Positions 63,011 through 64,000 of a stretch of DNA of 64,000 nucleotides are shown here, in pieces. A model generated the notes under the pieces. That model saw nothing but the letters and a program-made list of their open reading frames with translations, did no database searches and was not told the DNA's origin. Position 1 is the first letter of the stretch, and every line of letters begins with the position of its first letter. Position numbers and translations under genes: made by a program. The DNA comes from Flagellimonas pelagia (lineage in GTDB: Bacteria > Bacteroidota > Bacteroidia > Flavobacteriales > Flavobacteriaceae). Location of the stretch: NCBI RefSeq assembly GCF_003584135.1, contig NZ_QXFI01000006.1, positions 1-64,000 on the forward strand, given 5' to 3'.

Positions 63011-63691
63011 TTATTGGTGGATCAATTTTCCGTCCATCAGTTCCAAGACCCTGTCACAATTGGCGGCAAAATCATCATCGTGTGTCACGGCGATGATGGT
63101 CTGGCCCCTTTCCACGGCCAATTCCCTGAAAATGTCGAATACGATCTGGGTGTTTTTGGAATCCAGGTTTCCAGTGGGTTCATCGCCCATAATAATGGTC
63201 GGTTCGTTGATGAGTGCCCTGGCAATGGCCACCCGTTGCTGCTGTCCGCCCGAAAGTTTGTTGGCGGGTTTCAATGCCTGATCTTCCAGCCCCAAGAGTT
63301 TAAGGTTGGCCATCGCCTTTTCCTCGATTTCCTCCATGGTTTTTTTCTCCAATTTTAATGCTGGGAGCATCACATTGTCCAATGCGGAAAACTCAGGTAG
63401 CAGATAATGGAACTGGAAAACAAAGCCGATATGCTCGTTCCGAAAAGCGGCCAGTTCATTCTGGGCCTTGCCTGTTAGCGTTGTACCATTGATGGTCAGG
63501 GAGCCTTCATAGGCCGTATCCATAGTGGAAAGAATATAAAGCAAGGTAGATTTACCGGAACCGGACTTGCCCGTAAGTGCCAAAAACTCCCCTTTTTTAA
63601 TGTCGAAAGAGATATCCTTCAACACATGAAAGGTCTGTGGGTCATAAAAATATTTGTTCAGTTCCTTGACGGATAATGCTAAGTTTTCCAT
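63011..63691 (-). CDS. ABC transporter ATP-binding protein, LolD/MacB type
   Basis: A 226-residue ATPase. Walker A GKSGSGKS, Q-loop FVFQFHYLLPE, signature LSGGQQQR, Walker B TIIMGDEPTGNLD and H-loop VTHDDDF are all present. The FQFHYLLPEFSALDNVMLP segment is typical of LolD. The ATG at 63691 is preferred over an in-frame ATG at 63715 within the permease gene. It pairs with the permease upstream and with the barrel gene downstream. Confidence 0.95.
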   Translation of the reverse strand: MENLALSVKELNKYFYDPQTFHVLKDISFDIKKGEFLALTGKSGSGKSTLLYILSTMDTAYEGSLTINGTTLTGKAQNELAAFRNEHIGFVFQFHYLLPEFSALDNVMLPALKLEKKTMEEIEEKAMANLKLLGLEDQALKPANKLSGGQQQRVAIARALINEPTIIMGDEPTGNLDSKNTQIVFDIFRELAVERGQTIIAVTHDDDFAANCDRVLELMDGKLIHQ

Positions 63692-63695
63692 CCTT

Positions 63696-64000
63696 TTAAC
63701 CTCTAATGATTTCAACAGGATCTACTTGTGATGCCTTTCTGGATGGAAGATAACCTGCCACAAAAGTGGTGATCAGGCCAAATACAAAGGCCATGATGTA
63801 ATCTTTGGTTCTATAGGTTATGGGCAAAGTTTCCAATGAGGCAATCTTGAAAGGGATGTGGTTGACCAATAAAGAGACCAAATACCCGAGTATGATACCG
63901 ACAACACCTCCCAAAATACCGATGATCACGGATTGAGTAAGGAATATCTGGATGATGTCCTTCCCATCAAATCCCATGGCCTTGAGAATGGCAATCTCCC
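63696..64000 (-). CDS. ABC transporter permease, FtsX-like, C-terminal part (5' end off the window)
   Basis: The last 101 residues or so of a MacB/LolC-E-type permease, running off the right edge. The EIAILKAMGFDGKDIIQIFL motif, which couples to the ATPase, is followed by two or three membrane segments and the typical end SRKASQVDPVEIIRG. The ATPase gene starts 4 bases downstream. Confidence 0.9.
   Translation of the reverse strand, partial: EIAILKAMGFDGKDIIQIFLTQSVIIGILGGVVGIILGYLVSLLVNHIPFKIASLETLPITYRTKDYIMAFVFGLITTFVAGYLPSRKASQVDPVEIIRG

Overview
The window looks like a stretch of chromosome from a marine member of the Flavobacteriaceae (Bacteroidetes), probably close to Muricauda/Allomuricauda; the genus is a guess from general resemblance. 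Supporting signs are a type B type IX secretion (T9SS) cargo next to a PorP/SprF protein, a TonB-type outer-membrane barrel with a carboxypeptidase-like N-terminal domain, DUF5916, DUF4295 and DUF4369 proteins, SC-type lipoprotein signals, TAnnTTTG-type -7 promoter boxes, few Shine-Dalgarno sites and moderate-to-low GC. There is no rRNA, CRISPR array, insertion sequence or prophage. One tRNA (Leu-GAG) is present.

Layout. 1-6194 (+): the end of a repeat-rich surface protein whose first 290 bases are strikingly GC-rich, a T9SS cargo with its PorP/SprF partner, then a tightly coupled idi / 6-carboxytetrahydropterin synthase-like / manA run. 6191-16911: short, mostly single-gene units on alternating strands (DUF819 transporter, two AraC regulators, DUF5916 protein, S1/P1 nuclease, MOSC protein, ECF sigma factor with a small membrane protein). 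16903-28723: DoxX, an unknown membrane protein, htpG, tetR-ABC1 kinase-KAS III, a TonB-type receptor, a CoA-binding protein and a sodium symporter. 28800-37443 (+): mostly housekeeping genes (recR, an acyltransferase E2, exonuclease, FAH-fold hydrolase, Hpt, cinA, rpmB-rpmG-DUF4295-ftsY, amidase). 37440-46966: two serine hydrolases, rimO, a three-activity fusion protein, DoxX-Gfo/Idh/MocA and small conserved proteins. 47082-53893 (+): two SurA-like chaperones, a MoxR ATPase, aconitase and a tandem TlpA pair. 53897-57545 (-): merR-crtI-crtB-crtZ carotenoid operon. 57701-64000: tRNA-Leu, a barrel protein, a LytS/LytR two-component pair with two secreted proteins, and an FtsX-permease/ATPase/outer-membrane-barrel operon running off the right edge.

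How the genes work together. The carotenoid operon (phytoene synthase, desaturase, hydroxylase) is headed by a MerR regulator that keeps the tryptophan, Glu-His and HEIG residues expected of a B12-binding CarH/LitR photoreceptor; idi at the left end would supply its isoprenoid precursor. An AT-rich motif at the merR promoter recurs at the tetR-ABC1 kinase promoter. Envelope biogenesis is well represented (SurA pair, PorP/SprF, LolD-like ABC system, barrels, TlpA pair). The least explained item is an 862-residue protein at 39965-42553 that joins two cyclic-nucleotide-binding-like domains, a PlsC-type acyltransferase and a complete SGNH hydrolase.

All functional calls come from reading motifs and family resemblance; no database search was run. 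Promoter and operator calls are weaker than the gene calls.
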